Shown here one piece after another: positions 1 through 11,775 of a stretch of 64,000 nt of DNA. The notes under the pieces were generated by a model. The model saw nothing but the letters and a program-made list of their open reading frames with translations. It did not search any database and was not told the DNA's origin. How positions within the stretch are numbered: position 1 is the first letter of the stretch; the number at the start of each line of letters is the position of its first letter. The position numbers were made by a program, and so were the translations under genes. Source of the stretch: Stichopus chloronotus (Eukaryota > Echinodermata > Holothuroidea > Aspidochirotida > Stichopodidae); contig CM037830.1 in NCBI GenBank assembly GCA_021234535.1, forward strand, positions 21,569,116-21,633,115, read 5' to 3'.

Positions 1-164
1 AACTGACCAAAGTGTTTCGAGACCGGCAAATCGGCAGAGAAGAAAAAGGAGGCAGAAAAATACCAAGAATCAAGAAGAACAAGCATGGAGATAAAGTTGA
101 TGGAAAGACAAGAAATGTTAGAAAAAGTGAGAACAGTAACTTCTCTTCGATCACAAATAATACC
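1..164 (+). CDS. Partial internal exon of an unidentified gene (left end outside window)
   Basis: An A-rich stretch is open from the window edge to a possible donor ACC|GTAGGT at 164/165. In the frame of codons starting at position 3 it encodes a Lys/Arg-rich segment that ends exactly on a codon boundary. That is phase 0, and it joins in frame to the terminal exon at 1163. A second frame (codons from position 7) is also open to the donor and reads as a charged coiled-coil-like peptide, but its phase would give a stop 12 codons into the next exon. I therefore favour the first frame. I recognise no family. The acceptor lies outside the window. The base composition is so A-rich that chance openness is a real alternative. 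Confidence 0.3.
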
Positions 165-1162
165 GTAGGTTTCTCCCACATCTTTTGTTTTTGTCAACCT
201 CGGTGCAACCCGCTGCTTTCACGATAGATGCATCTATCTTGTGAGTGTGTCTTATTTTCGTTTGTATCAAATCCTTCATCATATGTCAACAAGAACACCA
301 CATTAGATTAAATCATGAATATTCATAAGATATTTTTCAAGCCGTTTGCATGCATCAGAAGACATTTAAACCCTCGGGGGTGCGTCATCGTGTCGGTTAG
401 AAAACAGAACAACAACTTTTTTTTTTTCAATGAGTAAATTAGAAGATTTGAGATCACAAATGTTTTCTGAGGTGTATGCTAGAATAACAGAAAACAGAAT
501 CATGGAATCAATTTTGCCTTGTTGTATCAAAGTGATGATATCCTGAACTTTGACACGAAGTTGTGAGTCCTTTTGGCACACTTTCTTCATGCTGAGTCTA
601 ACAAAACCCCAGTTTGCTAAAAACACTTTTTAGGCTCCTCTCTATCCATCAGATCTCTATAGAATGATCTTCTCCTACTTGATGCTGAAGCTTTATCGTG
701 TAATGGCAACGTCTCAATCACAGCCTCAGCTTGCCGTAAACCCACTTAATGTACGATTTCGTTACAAATGTCCTCGAGACATCCCTCTTGGTTTCCTTCC
801 ATTGAAACGCATGCTTGTGATCTTTTGCATGATCTGGGCGTATGACACAGAATGCACAGCTATGACTCACTGGATGATAATTCGTTCATCAATGTGTAAA
901 TCATTCCGAATAATTTGATGCGTATCATGTCGTCATTTAGGTGAGTGAATTAAAGTTTCAGACACATTACCAGTAGCCTCGGGAGATGCTCGATCTAATT
1001 TTGCCGACAGGAAATTTTTCGGTAAATGAATTCTTTGAAGAATTGAGCTCATCATGTAATGTCCCCCCCCCCTTCATGCAGTTTCACTGAATACATAAAA
1101 CTGTTTTTACTTCATGTCTCCTTTTTATCTCAAGAAAAATGATTTACCTCTTCTTCTGTCAG
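165..1162. other. Putative intron of the left-edge gene
   Basis: I see no convincing exon, repeat or RNA gene here. Short ORFs on both strands have no recognisable content. A C9 run sits near 1063-1071. Confidence 0.4.
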
Positions 1163-1279
1163 GAGGAAAGCAAACAGAAATTGGCAAAAGAGGGAGGAAT
1201 AATGGAGAATGAAGAGGATGCCTTAAAACCAGAGTTTGCAAAACTGAAGCTGAGACAGACTAACACCACCAAGACATGA
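1163..1279 (+). CDS. Terminal coding exon, unidentified plus-strand gene
   Basis: A pyrimidine-rich acceptor (CTCTTCTTCTGTCAG) precedes 39 codons in phase 0 that end in TGA at 1277-1279. The encoded tail is charged: EESKQKLAKEGG, then an acidic patch (ENEED), then LKPEFAKLKLRQTN, then TTKT. It joins in phase 0 to the open exon ending at 164, although an undetected exon could lie between them. The PEFxKLKLR tail looks like a short linear motif, but I could not assign a family. The 3' UTR would run into the region after 1280. Only the splice acceptor, the open frame and the composition support this call. Confidence 0.45.
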   Translation, partial: EESKQKLAKEGGIMENEEDALKPEFAKLKLRQTNTTKT

Positions 1280-1375
1280 CATCCAGATTCCACATAGAAC
1301 TTTATTCAAAATATGTGAGTTAATGTAAGTCATGAGTTACAGACTTTATCAGCACTGAACTGTTGGTTACTTTAC

Positions 1376-1426
1376 CTGTAGAAGCTGTGATGGCACTTCC
1401 CTGGGATGGCATTTGAACCTCATTTC
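1376..1426 (-). CDS. Possible 51-nt minus-strand exon
   Basis: On the minus strand an acceptor (ATCCTGCATTTCAG) is followed by 51 nt and a good donor (CTACAG|GTAAAG). Two of the three frames are open, one reading NEVQMPSQGSAITAST. The length is a multiple of three. It lies just past the stop codon of the plus-strand gene, so it would belong to an oppositely oriented transcript. Chance splice-site pairs of this quality occur in tens of kilobases, so support is weak. Confidence 0.18.
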
Positions 1427-1929
1427 CTGAAATGCAGGATATTAATTATGATTTACATTAATTAATGATTAAACATGAAACAGGTTGATAGTATCATGTT
1501 AAATACGACGCAACATGTGATTTCACAAGGCATGTATTACTTAATAGAATCTGAAAGATGATTGTGAGAACAACTTGATAAAACTCAGCAAAAGTGTCTA
1601 AGTTCCAAAAAGGTCCTCTTTTTTCCAGGGTCTTTTTGAAGATGACAATTGTGTCTGATGTTCATTTTTGGCCCGTAGTGAGATGATGTGATTTAACAGA
1701 ATAAGATCTGTCAAAGCTTTGTAGATTGCAAGTGAAACATTGCCTGAAATAACTGATATGAACTCTAGAAGTCTTCACAAATCCTTTCAAGACATTTCTG
1801 TTGTAGAGAATACATTTCGATGTCAGTCTTCAGCATCTCACCTTGGTGCATGTCCCTCAAGGCATTGCTACCCAATGTGACATTTTATCATTCTTTCCTT
1901 GAATTTCTCTCTGTCTTCTTTATTTTTGA

Positions 1930-2780
1930 TTCCTTGCCGAAGGCAAGCAAGGAAACTATGCGGTCATGATGGTGAGTGTATGTGTGTGTGTGCACGTGCA
2001 TGCGACACCTTGGCTTGTAAACATAATATCTCAAAAAGGGAAAGGTGCCTGAACATCATAGTTGGTTTGTAGGTAGTCCATTGTGAGTAGGTGATCCTTA
2101 TTGTTTTTCATGGAGGTCAAAGGTCATTTGAGGTCAGCAGAGGATAAAGTCTGAAAATTTACCAAGCAAGCTATCTCAGCAAGTGAGTGTTTCTGGAACT
2201 TAATACTGGTCACATTAGTAGCCCTTAATGAGTAGATCATTTCTTTCATTTTATATAGAGGTCATAGGTCATGTGAGGTCAATAGAGATCATAATTTGAA
2301 AACATTGTAAACAGAATATCTGTAACTTGCTGTAACTTCAAACTTGATGCGTCCATTGTTTATTGTGAGTCGATCCCTATTGTTTTTCATTGAGGTCAAA
2401 GGTCATTTGAGGTCACCAGAGGTTGAAGTCTGAAATGTACTTAGCAGAGCTTCTCTCTACAAGAGATCTCAGCGACTGAATGTTTGCTGGAACTTCAAAC
2501 TTGGTGTGTCGGTAGTCTATTGCCTGTGAATGATTCGGACCATTTTTCATGGAGATGAAAGGTCATTTGAGATCACTATAGGTTGAATTAAGAAAACCAA
2601 TTAAGGAACCTATCTCTGCCACTGAATGTTGCTGGATCTTTAAGCTGTAATTAAACATTGGTAGACTTTGATGAGCAGATGAGCTCTGTCATTTCTTATG
2701 GAGGTCACAGGTCATTTTGAAGTCAGTCGAGATTATAGTTTGTAAACTTGTACACATGATATCCCACAAAGAGTAAGGTG
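1930..2780. repeat. Degenerate ~145-bp tandem repeat with AGGTCA triplets
   Basis: Five diverged units share the frame 'TTxTTTTTCATGGAGGTCAAAGGTCATTTGAGGTCA'-like core, with core starts at about 2114, 2259, 2393, 2553 and 2702 (spacing 134-160 bp). Each core holds three half-sites. AGGTCA is followed by one base, a second AGGTCA, four bases and a third AGGTCA; the last unit has a five-base second spacer. Units 1, 2 and 3 are perfect in all three half-sites. Between the cores the units share 'GGAACTTxAAACTTGGT'-type text. A short TG-rich run lies at 1979-1992. A related array lies at 51.0-51.6 kb. Confidence 0.75.
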
Positions 2781-2789
2781 TTTGAACCT

Positions 2790-5700
2790 CAAAATTGGTA
2801 TATATTGTCCTTTGTTTTGTATGATTATAGGCAAGGAATCTCAAAGTCATTCAACTTCCAGTTTTGTTGTTGTTTATATCTTCTATTTACTTTGTTTTTG
2901 TTCTTTTTACTGTCAGGTTCATCTTCCAGTTCATCGCAAAGCATTATCATGGCAGTCTTGGAATATTCGGATGCTTTCGTCTCTGTTTTGCTGAGCACTG
3001 TTGCTCGTAGAGACGGCACACCAAGATGGTGACTCGCAGGATCCTTTTGGCTTCTCAGTGTTCATTGGTTCTGTTTTGCCAATGGAAGGTTCTCCAAATC
3101 TCTTACCAGTGTCAAAGTCAATACACAGCTTCGACATTAGAGTGGAGTCTTACGTATGTCCATGTGAGAAACACCTCTTCCATCTCCACATGATGGCAAT
3201 ATGTGGATTTATTCTTCAGTCATTCCTGCTTCAGAAGTTGCGGTCAATTTTTCCAGTAGGAGGGGGGTCAAGCATGATTGTAGGTTTAACTATCTGTCTT
3301 TTTTTGTCCAGTCCTGCAGTTTAACCCTTCTTTTACCAGTTTGCTAACTTCCTTTGCAAGTACCACCTTATTCAATACTATCTTTGTCTGTTGCTTTTGC
3401 AAGATAAACCTCGTCCTTGTTACTACCTCGATGGAAGAGTTCTACCTTCCTGTCTGCGACGTTAAGCTTAATTGCAGTTTCACTTCAGACTGCACCTTTT
3501 TTTCTAATTAAACGTGCCTAGATAGGTTAAGTGGAAAATACTGTCTTCATTCCATTTTTCTTTCTTTTGTTTGCAACATTTTCTTTTTCTATGTAAAGCA
3601 AAATCAGTCTCTTTTAAATTGAATGTATTTTTTTTTGGGTGGGGGGGAAAGAGACACAAAGATTTCTGTGCTTCTCCAAGACATCTCAAGACATTGAAGG
3701 CATTGTCATTCCGAAGAATTCGAGTAGTCTTAAGTGACTGAGTTTTATTAAAACAGTTTTCAATAATCCAGTCTGAATGTGTGCAGAGACTCAGACCAAA
3801 GCTCTCCTTTCTGTCTAAATGTGTGTAGAGACTCAGACTAAACCTCTCCTTTGTGTTGGCGTATTTTTAATTTTGTGTGAAGGGATTGTGTGGCAGTCTG
3901 TGACAAAGGAACCGTAAGAAAGGAAGATCCCTTCCAATAAATGACATATCATAATAAAAACCCACTCTTTCAACTCCCCCTCCTCCGCCCTGCCCCCACA
4001 ACCTCCTTTTATCATTAGTATGAGAAGTTGAAAAATATTTCTCACTCCTCCTGTCCACCATGAAACAAATGCCCCCTTTTGCAAAATGCCACCCCTGGGG
4101 TGTGCATCAGGGTTAATACTCTAAACAGCCACAGAGGAGAGCAAGATTAACAACAACTTAAGGAGGCTGTTTGAATTTATTCTGGAGTATTCCAGACCTT
4201 AAAAATCCATGCACACAATCTTACTAGCAGCTTTTATCAGTTATGCCTTCTAAGAGTGTAAAAGTCAAAAACAACAACTTCCACAAAATTTCTCGTTTTG
4301 CCCTTAATTTGTGGGTGGGTTCTTGCAAAAATTAGCAGACTGTTGGATGACAGCAAAATGATTTGCTGAGGTTTGATGAACAAAGAGAAAAGTATTTTTG
4401 GTTGAATTTTCATATTATGAACAAAAATTGCTGCAGGGTGGAAATTGTGTAAACCAGATTTGAAATATGCAGAAGAATGGGGTAAACTCTCTGAAAATGG
4501 AATCTTACTGGGACAGAAATTTGTGACGAGTCTGCATTGTTGTCATTATGTCCAATGTACAAGGTGAGACAAGTTCAAGACAAATTCTGATCAATTTTTT
4601 TTTTCAGAAAATGGGTAAGCAAAGTACCATGGGAAATAAAATGTAAAGATAATCCCATGTTTTCATCTCTGCTCTTCTGTGAAAAAGATTCTGTATAAAA
4701 ATAAATTAGACATAGTACAAACCAAGCAATTAGTTGATGTTGTTAGGCCTGTTTTGGTTTTATGCCATTACCTTGTGCATGTAAGCTTATTGCAAAAACT
4801 GATGACCTTTTTGACAGCTTTTTTATCAACTTGATGGATCAAAAGACTTAAGTGTTTTTTCTTTAACAGCACCACCCACCAGAGGTCTGTTCAATATACA
4901 GAATGTGTGAGTGGTAGTATGTTTGGGGCTTCGGAGGCATAACAAGTAAAAATAAGTTGCTGGAAAAATAAAGTTAAATATTGGTGTATTTCTAAATTAT
5001 TTCTCAATTACATGTCATAATCTTTGCAGTTGCCTTGTGTGTGAAAACTGAGTGGAAGCTTAATGTCACAGTTAATTGATAGTTACCTTCTCGTATTGAT
5101 TTGCAATGCTCAGATATATGTGACAATCATGTATGCTAATATCAGTGTCACTTTGCATTTTTTCCAAAACGTCATGTTCTTTGTCAGTGAAATATCTAAT
5201 TGGTTTGCAAGTTTATTGTCTGATGCTGCTTTGTGTGAAATGTTCATACAGTTATAGCAGCACACATTCTTTTCTTCCAAAAGAAACTTTAATAGAATGT
5301 AGTTTCTTTGGGAAGTGAATGAAGATCCTGTATTGACAAATGTATTGGGATCAGTTAACTATTTACTTCACAGTCAATCACATAATTGTGACATAGGTGC
5401 ATTAAGTTTTTGAAATGGCCCATCATGCTACGTCCAACCGAAACATACCAAGAGGATAATTAATCATCATTAGGGTAATTTACATAACTTTCTGACAAAA
5501 CTCCCTCGCAATTCCTGTTCATAAAAGTCCCAAAACAGGATCACAGCAATTATTCACGTTTCAGAGACAACACTCCAAAGAAAAAGATATTGCAATTTTT
5601 TTTTGTTTTTTTTTTGGACCTATTTCATTCAGTTTCAAATGACTAGCATTCCAGTTTTTTTTTTTTTATGATGAAGTTAAATGCTATCAGAGCTGGCTTA

Positions 5701-7093
5701 ATATAAGCTTTGCAACATTGTCTCAAACTTTAGGATGGCATAAATCATTGTAAATGCTTTGATTCATAACTTTCCACACAGTTTCATATATCCTTTCCAT
5801 AATGTAGACTTACTTAAAAATATGAACATATCATCTACGGATAGAAGAACAGGCCATTGCCAAGTCAAACATAATGAAAGTTAATATTCAAAATGGGTCA
5901 AAGATTTTATCGAAAGGAAAGCCTACAGTGTGTGTGTGTGCACATGTGTCTGTGTGTGTATTGACAAGTATAAAAAGAACTTGTACTGAAAAAAATCAGC
6001 AGATGTTATTTATAATTATTTGTGTAATGACAAGCTCCATATAAAAAAAGAATTAAAAATTTGAGAGTGTTTTGTGTGAGCTCATCTTCACATATGCATG
6101 CTTTGAAAATGACGAAAAAGAAGAGTTTTGTTAATTTGCTTCATCGCTGTTGTAACAGACTTTATGAAATAATTGTCTTCCTTTGTTGCTCTGAAAACGA
6201 AATGGAAGTAGTTTGTCTGAAAATGATTTTTGTGAAATTAGTTTTAAGAATACTGCAATTGCATTTTCTTGTGATACCTTGCTATTCTTTATTACCACAG
6301 TTTGCTTTTTCCCTGCTGTCTATCCTTCCTTTGAAAGTATATAACATTATAGCAATATATTGGTCAGTTTTAATGTTCCATTATATATGGGTTGAAACAA
6401 TTTATTTTATTCTGTATGCTGCGTGATACGTTTCTCTGTCATATTTGTGTCTATTAGAAAGTTCCATAGAGGGAAATGTTGTCCTATACTGTCATTTAAA
6501 AAAAAAGAAATTAGAATTTAAAAAAAAAATTAGAATGGTGAGGTGGTCAAAGTGGGTGTTTATCACTGATACCATCGAAGAAGAGCGGATGTTGACAAGG
6601 GAAGGACGGTTGGGGGGGAGGGTGGGCATGGAGATTTGTGAAGTATAAATGAATAGGTGAGCATGTCCCCCACAAGATGGATAAAATAAGTCCAGGTTGA
6701 CTAATCATGTAGTATCAAAAAGAGAGAATTAAGCGTGTATCGGGGAGGGGGGGTAGTAGTAGTGGTAGTATCAGGGATGGAAGAACCCCAACAAGATCTG
6801 GAGTTCCGGTCAGCCTATGACAGTAGGCATACATTAACAGCATATGAAAGGAGTTTTAATTTGTTGGTCATAATTTTCGGGTAAAGTCAACCCCACTGGA
6901 AAAGCTGCTCATAGGCGTAAGAATGTTTCGTCTTATCCACACATCAACTGGAATTTGGTGTGTATCATTTCAGGTAATAATCACATGCACAAAGACTATC
7001 ACTAAATCATTCCATGCCTGGTGAGTGACCATGTTCATGTAATGTTGTATATTGTGCATTCATACCGTATATTAAACAGTTTGCAACCTGAGC
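2790..7093. other. Non-coding stretch; no gene recognised
   Basis: This stretch is AT-rich, with several A/T homopolymers and a TG-rich run near 5930-5962. The longest open frame (6061-6426, 121 codons) has AT-driven composition, no domain and no splice context, so I do not call it. Candidate polyadenylation signals AATAAA occur near 4636 and 4967, so part of this may be 3' UTR of the gene ending at 1279. Confidence 0.4.
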
Positions 7094-7101
7094 ATCAAGA
7101 C

Positions 7102-7410
7102 CGGGGATGGGCAACCTCCCTTGAGAGGGCCAGTTACGAAGCATGAAAAAATTCTCTGGGCCACACCTGACAAGACGACCTGCTGCTGATTTCAAACCTT
7201 TTAATCCTGAGGACTTTCAAGCAATATAAATCTTAATTCACAAAAACAGTCTCAATATAGGCTAGTATTTTTGATAAGTGATGGCACATACAGGGCTACC
7301 CGGGAGCATTCAATGAGATGTCCGCTAATGACGATTTTTTTTTTTCTTTCTTTTCCTTAAGACATCTTGCGTGCCTTAAAAAATCGCGGGCCATAGGTTG
7401 CCCATCCCTG
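7102..7410. mobile_element. Non-autonomous hAT-like DNA transposon (MITE), 309 bp
   Basis: The left end reads CGGGGATGGGCAACCT and the right end, reverse-complemented, reads CAGGGATGGGCAACCT, so the two termini are a near-perfect inverted repeat. The element is flanked by a perfect 8-bp direct repeat ATCAAGAC (7094-7101 and 7411-7418), the target duplication length of the hAT superfamily. The subterminal GGCCCGCG-type text next to GGGCAACCT is also typical of hAT ends. There is no transposase frame inside, so it would have needed an enzyme supplied in trans. The intact duplication suggests a fairly recent insertion. Confidence 0.85.
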
Positions 7411-7418
7411 ATCAAGAC

Positions 7419-10400
7419 CATGACATTGGTAAGGTGTTTGGTGTTAGAGGCATTCCATCATAAGCTCTTCATTGAAAGACATTTTTTAATTACTTAGATT
7501 CCTTTATATCTATATGCAATTACTCCCCTCTCCCCCTTTTTTTTTATCGTAGTATGTACTTGAGTTAAATTATATAGACATAAATAGCTAGCTATATTGC
7601 AAAGCATTGCAGTGAAATATGAATGTGGAGAGAAGAGCAAGAATTGTGTGCACGTGTTGGCAATGAAGCTTGCTTGCACCCTTGACGAAGGAGTTGCGAT
7701 GTAGCTTAGCGTCAGATTTCAGTATCAAAATAATGTGGGTTACAGAAATTTGAAGCAATAATTGGATGTTGCAGTATGCATATTTGACAAGGAAAAACGA
7801 TTATGTGTGGATAAATTTTGTGTGGAAAACATCGTTCAAGAATTGCAGGCTGCAAAGTTGTAAATTGAGATGCTATCAATGAAATGTAAACACAGTTCTA
7901 TTTATTGGTATGATACTTCCAAAAATATGCTGTTATAATTGTTCCATAAATAGTTCATAAAAATGGTAATTCAGTTTTCACACTGTTTCATTGTTCTTTT
8001 GTGTATTTTTACTATTTTTTCGTCATAACCTTTTTTTTCATAAGATGATTAAGTTTTTGTTGTATTTCAGCAGGGTGAAGTGGCATGCAGTAATTCCAAG
8101 AGCAATGTTGATAAGAAAAACATTGAATCATAATGTGCAACAAAAGAAATCCTCTTACAACTTCATTAACAAAAGCGGCTGAAAAACACAGTCTAGCAGA
8201 GGAGTTCATTTCTTAGAAGCAACATGTCATTGGCACTTGTTGGCACCACAGGGGAAATGGGGGGGGGACTCTAGTCCTCCAACTTTTCAGAGAAGTATTT
8301 ACAAATATCCAAAATCTCCTTTATAGATTTCTGTAGAGGGTGGGGTGATGTCCCCGACAAGAAACTCCCAAATTTTTCCACACTTCATGCAATTCCCTGA
8401 CAAAAACACCTCACTGGCACTATGCAGTTTCCAGTCAAAAGAAGTTGCACACTATATGCCGTGTATTTACCACATAATGAAGAGCGCCATTGAGGTGCAT
8501 AAACAACAGAAACAAGACATAACAAGTTTGTGAAGATTGATATTTATCTTTTTTTCTCTTTATTCTTAACTCATTCTCTCTGTCCTTCAGTTTAATAAAG
8601 CATTTTCATTTTTACATCAGCTTACACACAAAAGCAAGTTTGTGACCGACTGTACACTGTTTCAAGCAATATACGGTCAAAGTTCCAAACATTATTCAAA
8701 TATTCCAGTAAAATCCACAATGATACAAAATAACATGTCAACAAATCTCGATCAGCCTTCAGTCCTCATGCAGAGATACAGATCAACAAAAAATAACCTG
8801 ACCCTGCCTATGATGTAGATGCCACACGGAGACGAGCAAACAGAACCATTGCCGAAAGTTTGACGTCATCATGCCACAATGATGAATTATGCGTGAGGCT
8901 ATCTGGAACGTAATTTATTGGAAATGCATTACAAATGTAACATTTTTGTGGATCGAGTGCATGTTTTGCCTTGCATGCTCATTAGTATTCGTGGTCATTA
9001 GTATTTGTGCTCATCAGTATTTGTGACAAGAGTTTGTGGATCATTTGGACTATTTTTTTTACATCTGAGTAACAAGGAGGACTAAACACAAATCACTAAA
9101 CGTCCCAAATCTGTGCATTAATTCAAAACTTATTATCAATGTTGACATATAAAGAAGTTAAGATATATGCCTTAACAAACTGCAAACTGTACAATGTACC
9201 TCATGAGTTCATTATGTTATGCTCCTACATCAAATTTTATCTTTAGTTTGTCAGATCGGGGGGAACTAATAACTCCATCAAACAGCGATGTTAATACTGG
9301 TGAATACTTTTTGGTGTGTCTTTAATTCCAGTGGTATATATTTTGGACAGAGCTCTGCACATGGAGTTCCAAATCAGTACATGTATACATCTGAGAGAAC
9401 CCCTATGTAGCTGATCATGTGACTTTTCCTGCTGAGGCTAGGAATCTCTTAATTTCAAAGCTGTTAAGGTCCTGCAGGTTCCTGAATTCAGCAATCTGAG
9501 AATTCCTTGCCTTGTCCTTTGTCCATATACTACATACCTCAAAGTAACATTCCTATAAATAAGTGTCTAATATTTCTTTTCTTTAAAGCATGTGTAATAC
9601 AACATCATTAGTGACTCCTTCATCCAAATCCTGGAAACTCCCCGTGGCGATATTCCGACTGCTATGAATCACACTTAGCGTAATGCGAAGTGTGAATTAC
9701 ATAAGAATCTACTAAAAACTAACCTGCTTCAGGATAAACATGCAATCACCCCCATATCATCGAACTTCTCCTCACCCACATATTGAGGCACGAATCACAA
9801 TGAAATTTAAAACATATCACCATGAAACAGATCTTTTAGCAGTATGTATGATGTTCATTTCGCTGATATTGCACATACCTCAATTGACTGCAAAGGTCCA
9901 TTTCACACTCCCAATAGAAACATTGTTTTCTTTCTTAAACATGTATCTACACTGTAACTGTTTGTCTGTCCACTTAACGAACTTCGTCACTACTGTCAGT
10001 CAAGTTCAGCTTGACTGTTCCTTACATGTGGCATGATCACAGGATGACAAATTTAGGCACCATGCCACTCACCACTTTTTTTAAATTGTGAGATGTTTAT
10101 TCATAAATTTACTATGACGACAAAAAATTTTGCAAATGAAATGCATGAACTTAATGTGGAAAAGCACTTTAAAAATAACATATTTACAAAATTGGTGCTC
10201 GACAAATCCAAAAAGAATAATAAAATACTAAACCAAAATGCACAATGGCATCAATTAACCTGTTTGAAAGGACATACTGTATTGTGTGGATGTCCCCAAT
10301 ACTTCACCTTGGTAGTCATCTGCTTTACTATAAAGGTCAGCTGCAGAACTGCACTGACAATTAAACATGAGACCACTGCCATCATTCCAGTTTGATGTCA

Positions 10401-11557
10401 ACTTCTGTCAAGTTTCCACAAATTTGATCCTGTTGACCCAAAGCAACATTTGCCAAAGGAAGAACAGTTCTTTTGCTATTGCTTCCATCTATGATACATC
10501 TATGTTTTCAGCCTGACTTATGCTGATCTCCACCAAACCTGACAGGTTATGTCTACTTACTGTCGTGCATATTACAAGCCAAACAGGAAGATGTTGCTTG
10601 ACGTTCCTACTTCTAATATTTCGTTCACATGGCATTCTCTAGTTAGTCCCTGTTGACATCAAATGACATTCGGCTTCTCTCAAAATTGCAGGCAGTTTCA
10701 AAGGTTTACCAAATTTCCTATGACCATGATCAAAATGTATAGGCTTCTTGCAGTAAACGACAACAACCTATGCCACACATATCTGCTCAGCCCCAGCTTC
10801 TTTTCTTGAGACACCCAGTTTTCTAGGCATCACAAACATGCACAATTGCTTGTCATCAATGGTATCTGACCCCTGTAATTACTCACAACAGTTCTGCTGC
10901 ATAGGAAGGCTAGACTGACACTTGTTCTTAAACTTACTCCTTTTAGCATGATTATCCTGCTGTGAATAAACCAAAACATTACATAGGTCTGAAAATACAA
11001 AATTCTGTCTCCCATGGACAGATGTCTATCAAGAAGAAAAAAAGTCTGAAAGCTTTTGAAAATAAATCTCAAAAGCTTTCTCACACTGCTGAGATGGCTC
11101 ATTTCGGACAGACACATGATCAATGCCAATAAATGTTTCACAACTCGGATAATGTTACCAACTACTGCCAGGCCGCAATCAGACGAAGTTCATCTGGTTA
11201 AGTTTATGGAAAAGAGTTATCTCTTGTGTTGAATCAGATAGAGAAGAGCAATTCATATGTGTAAAGACGACCTGAAAAAATAGGAGGAAACTATTGTTCT
11301 GGATCACCATGACAACAACCATGATTGAACCAGCATCCCTTTCTCCCACCTAGCACTGTTTCAAACAGCAACTTGGAAGTCTTCACTTTTTATGAAAGAA
11401 ACCATAGTGTGTTATCTACATGTATGTCAGGTCATATTGTGAATATTGTTTTGATACGAGCACGTGACCAGCCCTTCACAGAAAGAAATAGGAACTATCG
11501 ATAAATATGTGACAAATTATTGTTTCCTGCAAAGTAGAGTTTTAGCCTTCAAAAAAA
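7419..11557. other. Non-coding stretch between the hAT element and BET1L
   Basis: No recognisable coding exon is seen on either strand. An AATAAA sits at about 8592 on the plus strand. Short ORFs (for example 9740-10036, 10093-10395 and 10830-11141) have no domain or splice support. The right part could be 3' flank of the minus-strand BET1L gene. Confidence 0.4.
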
Positions 11558-11563
11558 TTTTAT
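11558..11563 (-). terminator. Candidate polyadenylation signal of BET1L
   Basis: AATAAA on the minus strand, about 210 nt downstream of the BET1L stop codon at 11776. It is followed by T-rich sequence in the gene's orientation. The hexamer is common in AT-rich DNA, so the assignment rests on position alone. Confidence 0.35.
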
Positions 11564-11775
11564 TTTTCATATTTCACATGTTGTTGAAAATATGTGGTCT
11601 CTTTAAAATATAAGACCACAAGCAGTCCACAAAGCAAACAATGTTCCAGTAAAATGGTTTCACAACTTCTCAGGAACAATTTCTTTAACTTTGCCCTCCA
11701 CGAGGCATCTGACAAGCCTGTCCCGACTGAAAGGAATGCAAGCCTCACTTGGCTAAATGGTGGCAGCATATCCCA

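Noticed and set aside
6061..6426. 121-codon frame with hydrophobic stretches
   Set aside because: T-rich DNA gives Leu/Phe/Ile runs by default; no domain, splice partner or credible start context.
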